Source: JBBIMP01 sp037444305 (GTDB taxonomy: Bacteria; Acidobacteriota; UBA6911). From it: DNA of 64,000 nucleotides. Below are positions 26,705-34,007 of the stretch, in pieces. The notes under the pieces are model-generated. The model was not told where the DNA came from, ran no database searches, and was given only the letters and a program-made list of their open reading frames with translations. Position 1 is the first letter of the stretch; every line of letters starts with the position of its first letter. The position numbers and the translations under genes were made by a program. The stretch covers positions 13,895 through 77,894 of the forward strand of contig JBBIMP010000024.1 of NCBI GenBank assembly GCA_037444305.1. Direction: 5' to 3'.

Positions 26705-27271
26705 TCAGGTCCGGACGCCCGCCCGGGCCAGGCGCCGCTGCATGGCCCGCAGGCCGTGGTACAGCCGCGACTTGGCGGTGGACAGCGGGCAATCCATCAC
26801 CCGGGCGAGTTCCTCCAGGCTGAGTCCCAGGTACTCCTTCAGGATCACAGCCGACCTCTGCTCCTCGCTCAATCCGGCGAGCGCCTTGCGGAGCAGGTCG
26901 CGCACCTCCACCGGGTCCCTCGCCATGTCAGCCGCCGGGAGCGGATCGCGCTCGAGGCTCGTCGTGCCGCTCCTACCGGTCTCGCCGTCGTCCAGCGGCA
27001 CCTCCGGCGGCGACGACCGCAGGCGCGCCCGGCACTGGTTCAGGGCGATGCGGTACAGCCAGGAGGTGAAGCTTGCGGGATTGCGCAGCGTTCGGATGTG
27101 CCGGTAGACCAGCAGCAGGGTTTCCTGCACCACGTCCTGGGCATCCTCCCGGTTGCCCAGGTGCCGCCAGGCCAGGTTGTAAATCCGGCCTTCCCAGTGC
27201 GCCGCAACCGCCGCAAAAGCCTCCTCGTCGCCCCGGATGAACCTGCGAACCGCGCGCTCTGCCTCTGTCAT
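26705..27271 (-). CDS. ECF-family sigma factor heading the T2SS operon
   Basis: 188 aa from the ATG at 27271, chosen because AGAGGA precedes it at good spacing; a GTG at 27298 adds nine residues. Region 2 contains LAWRHLGNREDAQDVVQETL and region 4 contains LSEEQRSAVILKEYLGLSLE and the recognition helix DCPLSTAKSRLYHGLRAMQ. Between them is an Asp/Arg-rich linker of ~40 residues. It is the first gene of the run that ends with gspD, so it may autoregulate and control secretion. Confidence 0.9.
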   Translation of the reverse strand: MTEAERAVRRFIRGDEEAFAAVAAHWEGRIYNLAWRHLGNREDAQDVVQETLLLVYRHIRTLRNPASFTSWLYRIALNQCRARLRSSPPEVPLDDGETGRSGTTSLERDPLPAADMARDPVEVRDLLRKALAGLSEEQRSAVILKEYLGLSLEELARVMDCPLSTAKSRLYHGLRAMQRRLARAGVRT

Positions 27272-27422
27272 CGGGCGATTCCTCTTACGGGGCGACACTC
27301 ACTAGGATGCGGTCCTCCGCCGAAAAGTCTAAACTTTCCCGCGTCGGGCCTTTCCGGGCGGAGAATGCAAGGTCAGGGGACCTGCCGGTCCTGCCGGAAT
27401 CTCACGGCCCTGCCGGTACGGC

Positions 27423-28892
27423 TCACATCTCGGTGCGGTAGTTCGGGGCTTCCTTGGTGACCAGGACGTCGTGGACGTGGCTTTCCTTGAGACCGAAACT
27501 GGTGATGCGGAGGAAACGCGCTTTCTGCTTCAACTCCCTCAGGTTTCTGCACCCGCAGTATCCCATTCCGGCCCGCAGACCGCCCGTGAGCTGGGGGATC
27601 ATTACCTCGATGCTCCCCTTGTAAGGGACCATGCCCTCGATCCCCTCCGGCACGAGCTTGCCCTCGAAGAAGATCCCCTCCTGTGAGTACCGGTCGCGGC
27701 TCCCGGCCTTCATGGCCTCGAGCGAGCCCATCCCCCGATAGACTTTGTAGCTTCTGTTCTGGTAAAGGATGGTTTCACCCGGGCTCTCGTCGGTCCCGGC
27801 GAAGAGCGATCCGACCATGACCGAATCGGCGCCGGCCGCGAGCGCTTTTGTGATGTCGCCCGAGTATTTGATCCCCCCGTCGGCGATCACCGGCACGTTG
27901 GCGATGCCGGCGGCCCGGGCGCATTCGATGATGGCGGTGATCTGCGGTACGCCGGCGCCGGTGACCACCCGCGTCGTGCAGATGGAGCCGGGTCCCATGC
28001 CGACCTTGACCGCATCGGCCCCAGCCCGGATGAGAGCGTTGGCGCCCGCTGCGGTGGCGACGTTCCCGGCGATGATATCCACGGACCGGAACCGCCGCCT
28101 GATCTCCTTGACGGCGGCAAGAACCCGCGAGGAATGGCCGTGGGCCGTGTCGACCACGATGACGTCCGCGCCGGCCCTGGCCAGCGCCGCACTCCGTTCC
28201 GCGTAATCCCCGGTGGCGCCCACGGCGGCGCCGACGCGCAGCCGCCCGAGCTCGTCCTTGCACGCATTGGGGTAGGCGATCTTCTTCTGGATGTCCTTGA
28301 CCGTAATCAAGCCCTTCAAGCGGTACTTCTCATCCACCACGGGCAGCTTCTCCACCCGGTGCCGATGCAGGATCGTCTGCGCCTCCTCCAGGGTCGTGCC
28401 GACCGGCACGGTGATGAGGTTGGCTTTGGTCATCAGTTCCGAGATCGGGAGATCGAGCCTGGTCTCGAAGCGGAGGTCCCGGTTGGTGAGAATGCCCACC
28501 AGCTTCCCCTTCGAGGTGATGGGAACACCGGAAATGCGGTATTCCTTCATGACCTTCATGGCCTCGTGGATTTTCTGGTCGGGCGACATGGTGATCGGGT
28601 TGACGATCATCCCGCTTTCCGACCGCTTGACCCGGTCCACTTCATCCGCCTGCGCCTCCACGGTCATGTTCTTGTGGATGATGCCGATTCCGCCCTGCTG
28701 GGCGATGGCAATGGCCATGCGCGAATCGGTCACGGTGTCCATGGCGGAGCTGAGCAGTGGAATGTTCAGCGCGATTCTCCGGGTCAGGCGCGTGCTGATG
28801 TCCACCTCGGAGGGGATCACGTCGCTCTTGGCCGGCTGGAGCAGGACGTCGTCGAAGGTTAGGGCTTCCTTGAGTCTCAGTTCTCTGACCAT
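27423..28892 (-). CDS. guaB: Inosine-5'-monophosphate dehydrogenase
   Basis: 489 aa from the ATG at 28892 (AGGGAA upstream). Converts IMP to XMP with NAD+, the committed step of GMP synthesis, in the cytoplasm. The TIM barrel begins LTFDDVLLQPAKSDV. Two CBS domains are inserted at ~90-205 (MKEYRISGVPITSKGKLVGI and VEKLPVVDEKYRLKGLI). The catalytic loop GPGSICTTRVVTG carries the active Cys near residue 305, and the flap has MGSLEAMKAGSRDRY. The length is standard. Confidence 0.97.
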   Translation of the reverse strand: MVRELRLKEALTFDDVLLQPAKSDVIPSEVDISTRLTRRIALNIPLLSSAMDTVTDSRMAIAIAQQGGIGIIHKNMTVEAQADEVDRVKRSESGMIVNPITMSPDQKIHEAMKVMKEYRISGVPITSKGKLVGILTNRDLRFETRLDLPISELMTKANLITVPVGTTLEEAQTILHRHRVEKLPVVDEKYRLKGLITVKDIQKKIAYPNACKDELGRLRVGAAVGATGDYAERSAALARAGADVIVVDTAHGHSSRVLAAVKEIRRRFRSVDIIAGNVATAAGANALIRAGADAVKVGMGPGSICTTRVVTGAGVPQITAIIECARAAGIANVPVIADGGIKYSGDITKALAAGADSVMVGSLFAGTDESPGETILYQNRSYKVYRGMGSLEAMKAGSRDRYSQEGIFFEGKLVPEGIEGMVPYKGSIEVMIPQLTGGLRAGMGYCGCRNLRELKQKARFLRITSFGLKESHVHDVLVTKEAPNYRTEM

Positions 28893-28921
28893 GGGCAATT
28901 CCCTGAATGAAAAAGGCTAAA

Positions 28922-29023
28922 GGCGTTACAAAGAGGCTCACCGAGAAGCACAGAGATCCACGGAGAACATCCATGCTTTTCGCCCTGCTACCCTGCGTTT
29001 CTCCCTGGTTCTCCGCGTAACGG
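28922..29023. repeat. Dispersed-type intergenic repeat
   Basis: The gap between secA and guaB contains a stretch bounded by imperfect inverted ends (GGCGTTAC at 28922 and GTAACGG near 29023). Its inner parts repeat a theme: CACAGAGATCCACGGAGAAC and, on the other strand, CGCGGAGAACCAGGGAGAAA. Sequences of this kind recur between genes in many environmental bacterial genomes. No coding content is seen. Confidence 0.35.
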
Positions 29024-29047
29024 TTTCTTCCGCCGCCATGGAAAGCG

Positions 29048-31720
29048 CTAGCCTCCATGGCATTTTTTGTATTTCTTCCTGCTCCCGCAGGGGCAGGGAT
29101 CGTTTCTGCCGACCTTGGCCCCTTCCCGCTTCATGGTGGTGACGGCGGTCCCGCCGTCTCCCGACCCGTAGACCAGATTCTGCGCCTGCGCCTGCCGGCG
29201 CCGCAACTCCTCCCGTTCCCGCATCCGGGCATCGTACTCTTCCTGCGTGATCGGTTCGAAGAGGTAGAGGTAGCGGATCGTTTCCTCCTCGCGCCTGGCG
29301 TTGAGGGCCTCGAACATCTCGAAGCTCTCCTTCTTGTACTCGATCAGCGGGTCCCGCTGGCCATAGCCCCGCAGTCCGATCCCTTCCTTGAGGTGATCCA
29401 GGGCGAGGAGGTGATCCTTCCACTGCACGTCCAGCACCTGGAGCATGATCATCCGCTCCTGGTAGCGCATGTAGGCGGAACCGATCCGCGCCTCCTTGTC
29501 CTCGTAAACCTGGCGTATCTTCCCGCTCAGGGCCGAGGACAGCTGGTCGTGATTGAGCTCCTGAAAGTTCAATCCCAGGGTCGTAATGTCCAAACCAAAC
29601 TGGTTGCCGATGCTTATCTTGAGGCCGTCCAGGTCCCAGTCGTGCGGATGCTTCTCCCGCGCCGCGTGCTGATCGATGAGATCTAGCAGGATATCGTTGG
29701 CCAGCTCGAGGATGTACTCCCTCTGATCCGCCCCTTGCAGCAGTTCCCGGCGGATGGCATAGATCGCCTCCCTCTGCTTGTTCATCACGTCGTCGTATTT
29801 CAGCAGGTGCTTGCGGATTTCGAAGTTCCGCCCCTCCACCTGGCGCTGCGCGCGCTCGATCTGCCGGGTGATGAGCTTGCTCTCTATCGGGATCCCCTCC
29901 TCCATTCCCAGGGTCTGCATGATCCCCGAGATCCGGTCGCTGGCGAAGATCCTCATGAGATCATCCTCCAGCGACAGGTAAAACCTCGACGATCCAGGGT
30001 CGCCCTGCCGGCCGGCGCGGCCCCTCAGCTGGTTGTCGATGCGCCTCGCTTCGTGGCGCTCGGTGCCCAGGATGTGAAGTCCGCTCAGCCCGACAACCTC
30101 CTCATGTTCCTTCCGGCAGCCCGTTTCCCAGTGCCTGCGAATCCGTTCCTCCTCCTGCCTGTCGGCCGAGGCCGGATCCAGGCCCTTTTCCCTCAGCGAC
30201 TGCAGCGTCAGGAAATCCGGGTTGCCCCCCAGGAGAATGTCCGTCCCGCGGCCCGCCATGTTGGTCGCAATCGTGACCGCGCCTTTTCTCCCCGCCTGTG
30301 CGACGATCTCGGCTTCCTTGGCATGGTATTTGGCGTTGAGAACGACGTGCGGGATGCCGTTGCGCTTGAGCAGGCCGCTCAGCTTCTCCGATTTCTCGAT
30401 CGAGATCGTGCCCACGAGGACCGGGCGTCCGGCGCGGTGCAGCTCCTTGATCTCCTCCACGGCCGCGTTGTACTTCTCCCGTTCCGTGCGGTAGATCACG
30501 TCGGGATACTCCTCGCGGTTGAGCGGCTGGTTGGTGGGGATGCTGACGACCTCCAGCTTGTATATCTTGTAGAATTCCTCCGCTTCGGTCTCAGCCGTGC
30601 CCGTCATGCCGGCCAGCTTCTTGTACATCCTGAAGTAGTTCTGGAAGGTGATGGTCGCCAGCGTCTGGTTTTCGCGCTCGATCCTGACGTTTTCCTTGGC
30701 CTCCAGCGCCTGGTGCAGGCCGTCGCTGTAACGGCGGCCCGGCATGAGCCGCCCGGTGAACTCGTCCACGATGACGACTTCGCCGTCCTTGACCATGTAG
30801 TCGGCGTCCCGCTTGAAGAGCAGGTGGGCCTTGAGCGCCTGGTAGATGTGGTGCACCCAGTCCATGTTCTGCGGTTCGAAGAGGTTGCCCACGGCCAGGA
30901 GCTTCTCCGCCTTTTCCACCCCTTCCTCGGTGAGGTTGACGGTCCTGGCCTTTTCGTCCACCTGGAAGTCGAGGTCGCGGCGCAGCCTGGGAATGATCCG
31001 GTCGATCTTGTAGTACTTGTCCGTGGACTCCTCGGCGGGTCCCGAGATGATCAGCGGGGTGCGGGCCTCGTCGATCAGGATCGAGTCCACCTCGTCGACG
31101 ATGCCGTAGTGGAAGTTGCGATGGACGCAGTCGGCCATGTCGTACTTCATGTTGTCGCGGAGGTAGTCGAAGCCCAGCTCGTTGTTGGTGCCGTAGGTTA
31201 TGTCCGCGGCATAGGCAGCCTTGCGCTCGGCGTCGGAGAGGCCGTGCTGGATGCACCCCACGGTCAGGCCCAGCGTCCGGTAGATTTTCCCCATCCAGTC
31301 GGCGTCGCGCCCCGCGAGGTAGTCGTTCACCGTGACGATGTGCACGCCCTTGCCCTCGAGCGCGTTCAGATAGGCCGGCAGCGTGGCCACGAGCGTTTTG
31401 CCTTCGCCCGTCTTCATCTCGGAGATCTTCCCCTCGTGCAGCACAACACCGCCGATCAGCTGCACGTCGTAGTGCCGCATCCTCAGGGCGCGCTTCGAGG
31501 CTTCGCGCACGGCGGCAAACGCCTCCGGCATTAAGTCTTCGAGGGTTTCACCGCCGGCGAGCCGTTCGCGGAACCTGGGCGTCAGGGCCGCCAGTTCCGC
31601 ATCCGACATTCTCGAGTGGGCATCTTCCAGGCTGTTGATCTGCTGCACCAGCGGCGCCATGCGCTTGAGTTCACGCTCGTTCTTGCTGCCGAATATCTTG
31701 GTGATGATCGAGTTGAGCAT
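29048..31720 (-). CDS. secA: Preprotein translocase ATPase SecA
   Basis: 890 aa, full length. Drives Sec-dependent export across the cytoplasmic membrane. Walker A is MKTGEGKTLVATLPAYLNAL near 105; the DEAD-like motif lies in YGIVDEVDSILIDEARTPLI near 210; VAGMTGTAETEAEEFYKIY and ATNMAGRGTDILLGGNPDFL mark the second nucleotide-binding domain. The C-terminus has the zinc/SecB-binding motif NDPCPCGSRKKYKKCHGG. All the signal-peptide proteins and T2SS substrates in this window would depend on Sec or a parallel route. Confidence 0.97.
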   Translation of the reverse strand: MLNSIITKIFGSKNERELKRMAPLVQQINSLEDAHSRMSDAELAALTPRFRERLAGGETLEDLMPEAFAAVREASKRALRMRHYDVQLIGGVVLHEGKISEMKTGEGKTLVATLPAYLNALEGKGVHIVTVNDYLAGRDADWMGKIYRTLGLTVGCIQHGLSDAERKAAYAADITYGTNNELGFDYLRDNMKYDMADCVHRNFHYGIVDEVDSILIDEARTPLIISGPAEESTDKYYKIDRIIPRLRRDLDFQVDEKARTVNLTEEGVEKAEKLLAVGNLFEPQNMDWVHHIYQALKAHLLFKRDADYMVKDGEVVIVDEFTGRLMPGRRYSDGLHQALEAKENVRIERENQTLATITFQNYFRMYKKLAGMTGTAETEAEEFYKIYKLEVVSIPTNQPLNREEYPDVIYRTEREKYNAAVEEIKELHRAGRPVLVGTISIEKSEKLSGLLKRNGIPHVVLNAKYHAKEAEIVAQAGRKGAVTIATNMAGRGTDILLGGNPDFLTLQSLREKGLDPASADRQEEERIRRHWETGCRKEHEEVVGLSGLHILGTERHEARRIDNQLRGRAGRQGDPGSSRFYLSLEDDLMRIFASDRISGIMQTLGMEEGIPIESKLITRQIERAQRQVEGRNFEIRKHLLKYDDVMNKQREAIYAIRRELLQGADQREYILELANDILLDLIDQHAAREKHPHDWDLDGLKISIGNQFGLDITTLGLNFQELNHDQLSSALSGKIRQVYEDKEARIGSAYMRYQERMIMLQVLDVQWKDHLLALDHLKEGIGLRGYGQRDPLIEYKKESFEMFEALNARREEETIRYLYLFEPITQEEYDARMREREELRRRQAQAQNLVYGSGDGGTAVTTMKREGAKVGRNDPCPCGSRKKYKKCHGG

Positions 31721-31875
31721 GCGGGAAGGTCTCCGGCCGGATATAAACCAGCTAATCTAGCAGATGGCCTGGGGTGAGTCAACGCACGGAAAAGGCAACG
31801 GGCTCAACCGGGTGCAGGTACCCGGCGCAGGCCACGAACGGGCCGGTCGGGAGGCCGGAGACAATCCCCGCGCCC

Positions 31876-32793
31876 CTACCGGGGCCTGGGCACAACCTGA
31901 GGCTGTCTGGCTGCCAGCTGCTCCTGCGGGAGGATGAATTTCATCGGGTTCACGGGGCGGTTGTACAGCCAGACCTCGTAGTGCAGGTGGGAACCGGTGG
32001 ATCGGCCCGAATTCCCCACATACCCGATGATGTCGTGGCGGGATACCCGCTGGCCGGCCCTGACGTTGACCTTGGAAAGATGGGCGTAGCGAGTCGTGTA
32101 GCCGAACTTGTGGTCGATGACCACCATGTTCCCGTAGCCGGCGCGCATGCCGGCGAAGAGCACGGTGCCGTCGGCCGGCGCGATAACGCGGCTGCCGTGG
32201 GGGGCGGATATGTCCACTCCCGAGTGGTAGTCCGTCGCCGAGGGATTGAACGGGTCCACGCGACGTCCCATGCCCTGGGTAATATACCCGTTGACGGGAG
32301 GAAAGGCGGGCCTGGCAGATTCGACCAGCGCCTTTTCGGAGGCGAAATCCTCAACCGCGCGGTAGCTCTCCTCGAGAGCGGCTACCGTCTTGTTGTAGTT
32401 ATCGATCGCCGGGAGCGTTCCCGCCGAAGCGGGCCGGGGCTGGCTCAGGTTCTCCTTCGAAAAGCCCCCGATGCCGCTGTTCATGCCGGTCAGCACGATC
32501 AGCTTTTTGGCCATTGTCTCCAGGAAGTCGATCTTCTCCCCCAGCTGCGCGGTCTGGATCCTGTACTCGTGATTCTCGGCGCGGAAGGAGTCGTTCTCCG
32601 AGAGCACATGGTCATAATCCACGACCTTCCACAGCATCCGCCCATAGTGGAAGCCGGCAGTCCCGGCGGTGAGAACTCCAACAAGGGCGAGGACGACTAC
32701 GATGTGGATGACCGTGGATGGAAGGGAAATCCGCCAGAGCTTGCGCTCCGCATCGCTGGCAACGATCAACGTGTAGTTGCGCTTCCTCTTCAT
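31876..32793 (-). CDS. M23-family membrane-anchored peptidoglycan endopeptidase
   Basis: 305 aa from the ATG at 32793 (GAGAGGGGG upstream). One N-terminal membrane helix (VIHIVVVLALVGVLTAGTAG), a coiled-coil stretch (~60-100), then the LytM/M23 domain at ~185-290. Zinc ligands are seen in HSGVDISAPHG (H-x3-D) and HLHYEVW (H-x-H). By family knowledge it cleaves peptidoglycan cross-bridges or acts in division/elongation complexes from the periplasmic side. A near-consensus promoter lies at 32884-32913. Confidence 0.88.
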   Translation of the reverse strand: MKRKRNYTLIVASDAERKLWRISLPSTVIHIVVVLALVGVLTAGTAGFHYGRMLWKVVDYDHVLSENDSFRAENHEYRIQTAQLGEKIDFLETMAKKLIVLTGMNSGIGGFSKENLSQPRPASAGTLPAIDNYNKTVAALEESYRAVEDFASEKALVESARPAFPPVNGYITQGMGRRVDPFNPSATDYHSGVDISAPHGSRVIAPADGTVLFAGMRAGYGNMVVIDHKFGYTTRYAHLSKVNVRAGQRVSRHDIIGYVGNSGRSTGSHLHYEVWLYNRPVNPMKFILPQEQLAARQPQVVPRPR

Positions 32794-32883
32794 CAATCCC
32801 CCTCTCGCATGGGGTTTCAGATCTGGCGCACGCACAGCCGATGAGACACACACGCAAAAGACCCAATAAAAAATATGGCCCGC

Positions 32884-32913
32884 ATTCTATTGACCAAGCC
32901 GAGGGGGTGTCAA
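32884..32913 (-). promoter_or_regulatory. Promoter of the M23 peptidase gene
   Basis: Minus strand: TTGACA (complement of 32908-32913), 18-base spacer, TAGAAT (complement of 32884-32889). It is about 90 bases before the start codon. Confidence 0.55.
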
Positions 32914-32974
32914 CCTTCTTAATGCAAAAAGTTGGATTCCCCCTGTGGTCCGGCTGAACGCAAAATGGGACCGT

Positions 32975-33004
32975 TTGACCTCCGCGGGGGGCCGACGTTA
33001 TAAT
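32975..33004 (+). promoter_or_regulatory. Promoter of ssrA (tmRNA)
   Basis: TTGACC at 32975-32980, an 18-base spacer and a perfect TATAAT at 32999-33004, placing the start about 10-12 bases before the mature tmRNA 5' end. It is divergent from the M23 peptidase promoter. Confidence 0.65.
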
Positions 33005-33022
33005 TGCGGGGCCAACAGAAAT

Positions 33023-33371
33023 GGGGGTGACCTGGATTCGACGGGGGTCAAGAGGCTGCAGAGGCATGCCGAGTGCTCCGCGACTCGACAAATCGTGGAA
33101 ATTAAACATAACTGCTGACACTCAGTTAGCACTGGCCGCTTAAGGCGGCCACGTCCTGCCGACCCAGCCTGCGGGGCCGGTGAGGGCGACTACCAGCAGG
33201 CTAGGCGAGGATCCGGGCTCCGGGATCTGAGCCGAATCCCAAGGAGCTAGCGGCGTGCCGCACTTGCCGGTTCGAACGGCGCGCCGGCGAAACCGAACGA
33301 ATCGGATAAGCATGTAGGCTCTGTTCGCTGAAGGCTCTCGGACGCGGGTTCGATTCCCGCCACCTCCACCA
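33023..33371 (+). ncRNA. ssrA: Transfer-messenger RNA (tmRNA)
   Basis: 349 nt. The 5' end GGGGGTGACCTGGATTCGAC and the 3' end CGGGTTCGATTCCCGCCACC followed by TCCACCA are hallmark tmRNA sequences. GGGGGTG pairs with CACCTCC in the acceptor stem; the T arm carries TTCGATT and CCA is encoded. The downstream half forms the pseudoknot region. It rescues stalled ribosomes by adding a degradation tag. The final 171 bases overlap antisense with an apparent protein-coding frame (33201-33983). Confidence 0.97.
33114..33143 (+). other. tmRNA tag-peptide reading frame
   Basis: The open frame inside tmRNA reads GCT GAC ACT CAG TTA GCA CTG then GCC GCT TAA, giving ADTQLALAA; with the alanine carried by tmRNA itself the tag is AADTQLALAA. 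The LALAA end is the usual proteolysis signal. The resume codon is inferred by analogy with other tmRNAs. Confidence 0.8.
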
Positions 33372-33983
33372 CTCCTTGAAGATCCCGCCATCCGCCACCC
33401 TGCCCGCTATCTTTGTTGCCGGCCGAAAGCCATCGGAGCCCGGAGCGGCAAAGGAGTGCAGGGGGCCGGCCAGCCAGCGAAAAACCGCCCAGTAAAAGAG
33501 GACAGACAACGGCAGAAGCCTGGCGAAGCGGAAGAAATAACCCGCGGACATTTGAAAAAAGCCCTGGCGGAGTCCCGACTCGCCGCCGTCCCCATACTCC
33601 GCGATGATGCCCCCCAGGAGGAAGGCCCATGCCAGCAGGTAGAGGATTCCGGCAGCCACCACGGCCGGGTCGGATTTCAACAGGGTGCCGTCCATCAGAC
33701 TCTCGAGGTTGGTCACCGCCGGGAGGAAGCCGATCACGCCGGGTCCAAAGGTCTTTGCCGCCTGCGGTTTCGCCTGCGCGAATTCTCCGTACCAGTCCAG
33801 GTCGAAACCCTCCTCCAGGTTCCTTTGAACAAGACTCGTGCCGAAGGACTCCACAAGGGCGCCCCGCAGCGCGGCGGTGAGCGGGATCGCCAGCAACACG
33901 CCGGCCAGGTAGAGCCAGATAATGAAGGAGGGGGCACGCAAAACCTTGGCCAGGCCGGCGGCAATACAGCTGGGCACGCTCAT
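33201..33983 (-). CDS. Membrane protein of unknown function, C-terminus likely lost
   Basis: 260-aa frame. Residues 1-~195 are a plausible membrane protein: helices at ~18-40 (FIIWLYLAGVLLAIPLTAAL), ~105-125 (VAAGILYLLAWAFLLGGII) and ~150-170 (FARLLPLSVLFYWAVFRWL). From about residue 205 the frame reads the antisense of tmRNA (starting WWRWRESNPRPRAF), so that part is not a natural protein end. The gene may have been cut short by a rearrangement or integration at the tmRNA 3' end, and it may be non-functional. It lies 24 bases from the M1 peptidase gene upstream. The family is unknown to me by name. Confidence 0.5.
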   Translation of the reverse strand: MSVPSCIAAGLAKVLRAPSFIIWLYLAGVLLAIPLTAALRGALVESFGTSLVQRNLEEGFDLDWYGEFAQAKPQAAKTFGPGVIGFLPAVTNLESLMDGTLLKSDPAVVAAGILYLLAWAFLLGGIIAEYGDGGESGLRQGFFQMSAGYFFRFARLLPLSVLFYWAVFRWLAGPLHSFAAPGSDGFRPATKIAGRVADGGIFKEWWRWRESNPRPRAFSEQSLHAYPIRSVSPARRSNRQVRHAASSLGFGSDPGARILA

Positions 33984-34007
33984 TTTTTACCATCCCGGAG
34001 TTGCCGG

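Noticed and set aside
29735..31534. Long plus-strand open frame opposite secA
   Set aside because: It is the antisense of a fully conserved secA. High GC in third positions keeps such shadow frames open; the composition is unlike a real protein and there is no ribosome site.
33201..33370. C-terminal ~55 residues of the membrane-protein frame as real protein
   Set aside because: They are the reverse complement of tmRNA, whose sequence is fixed by RNA function.
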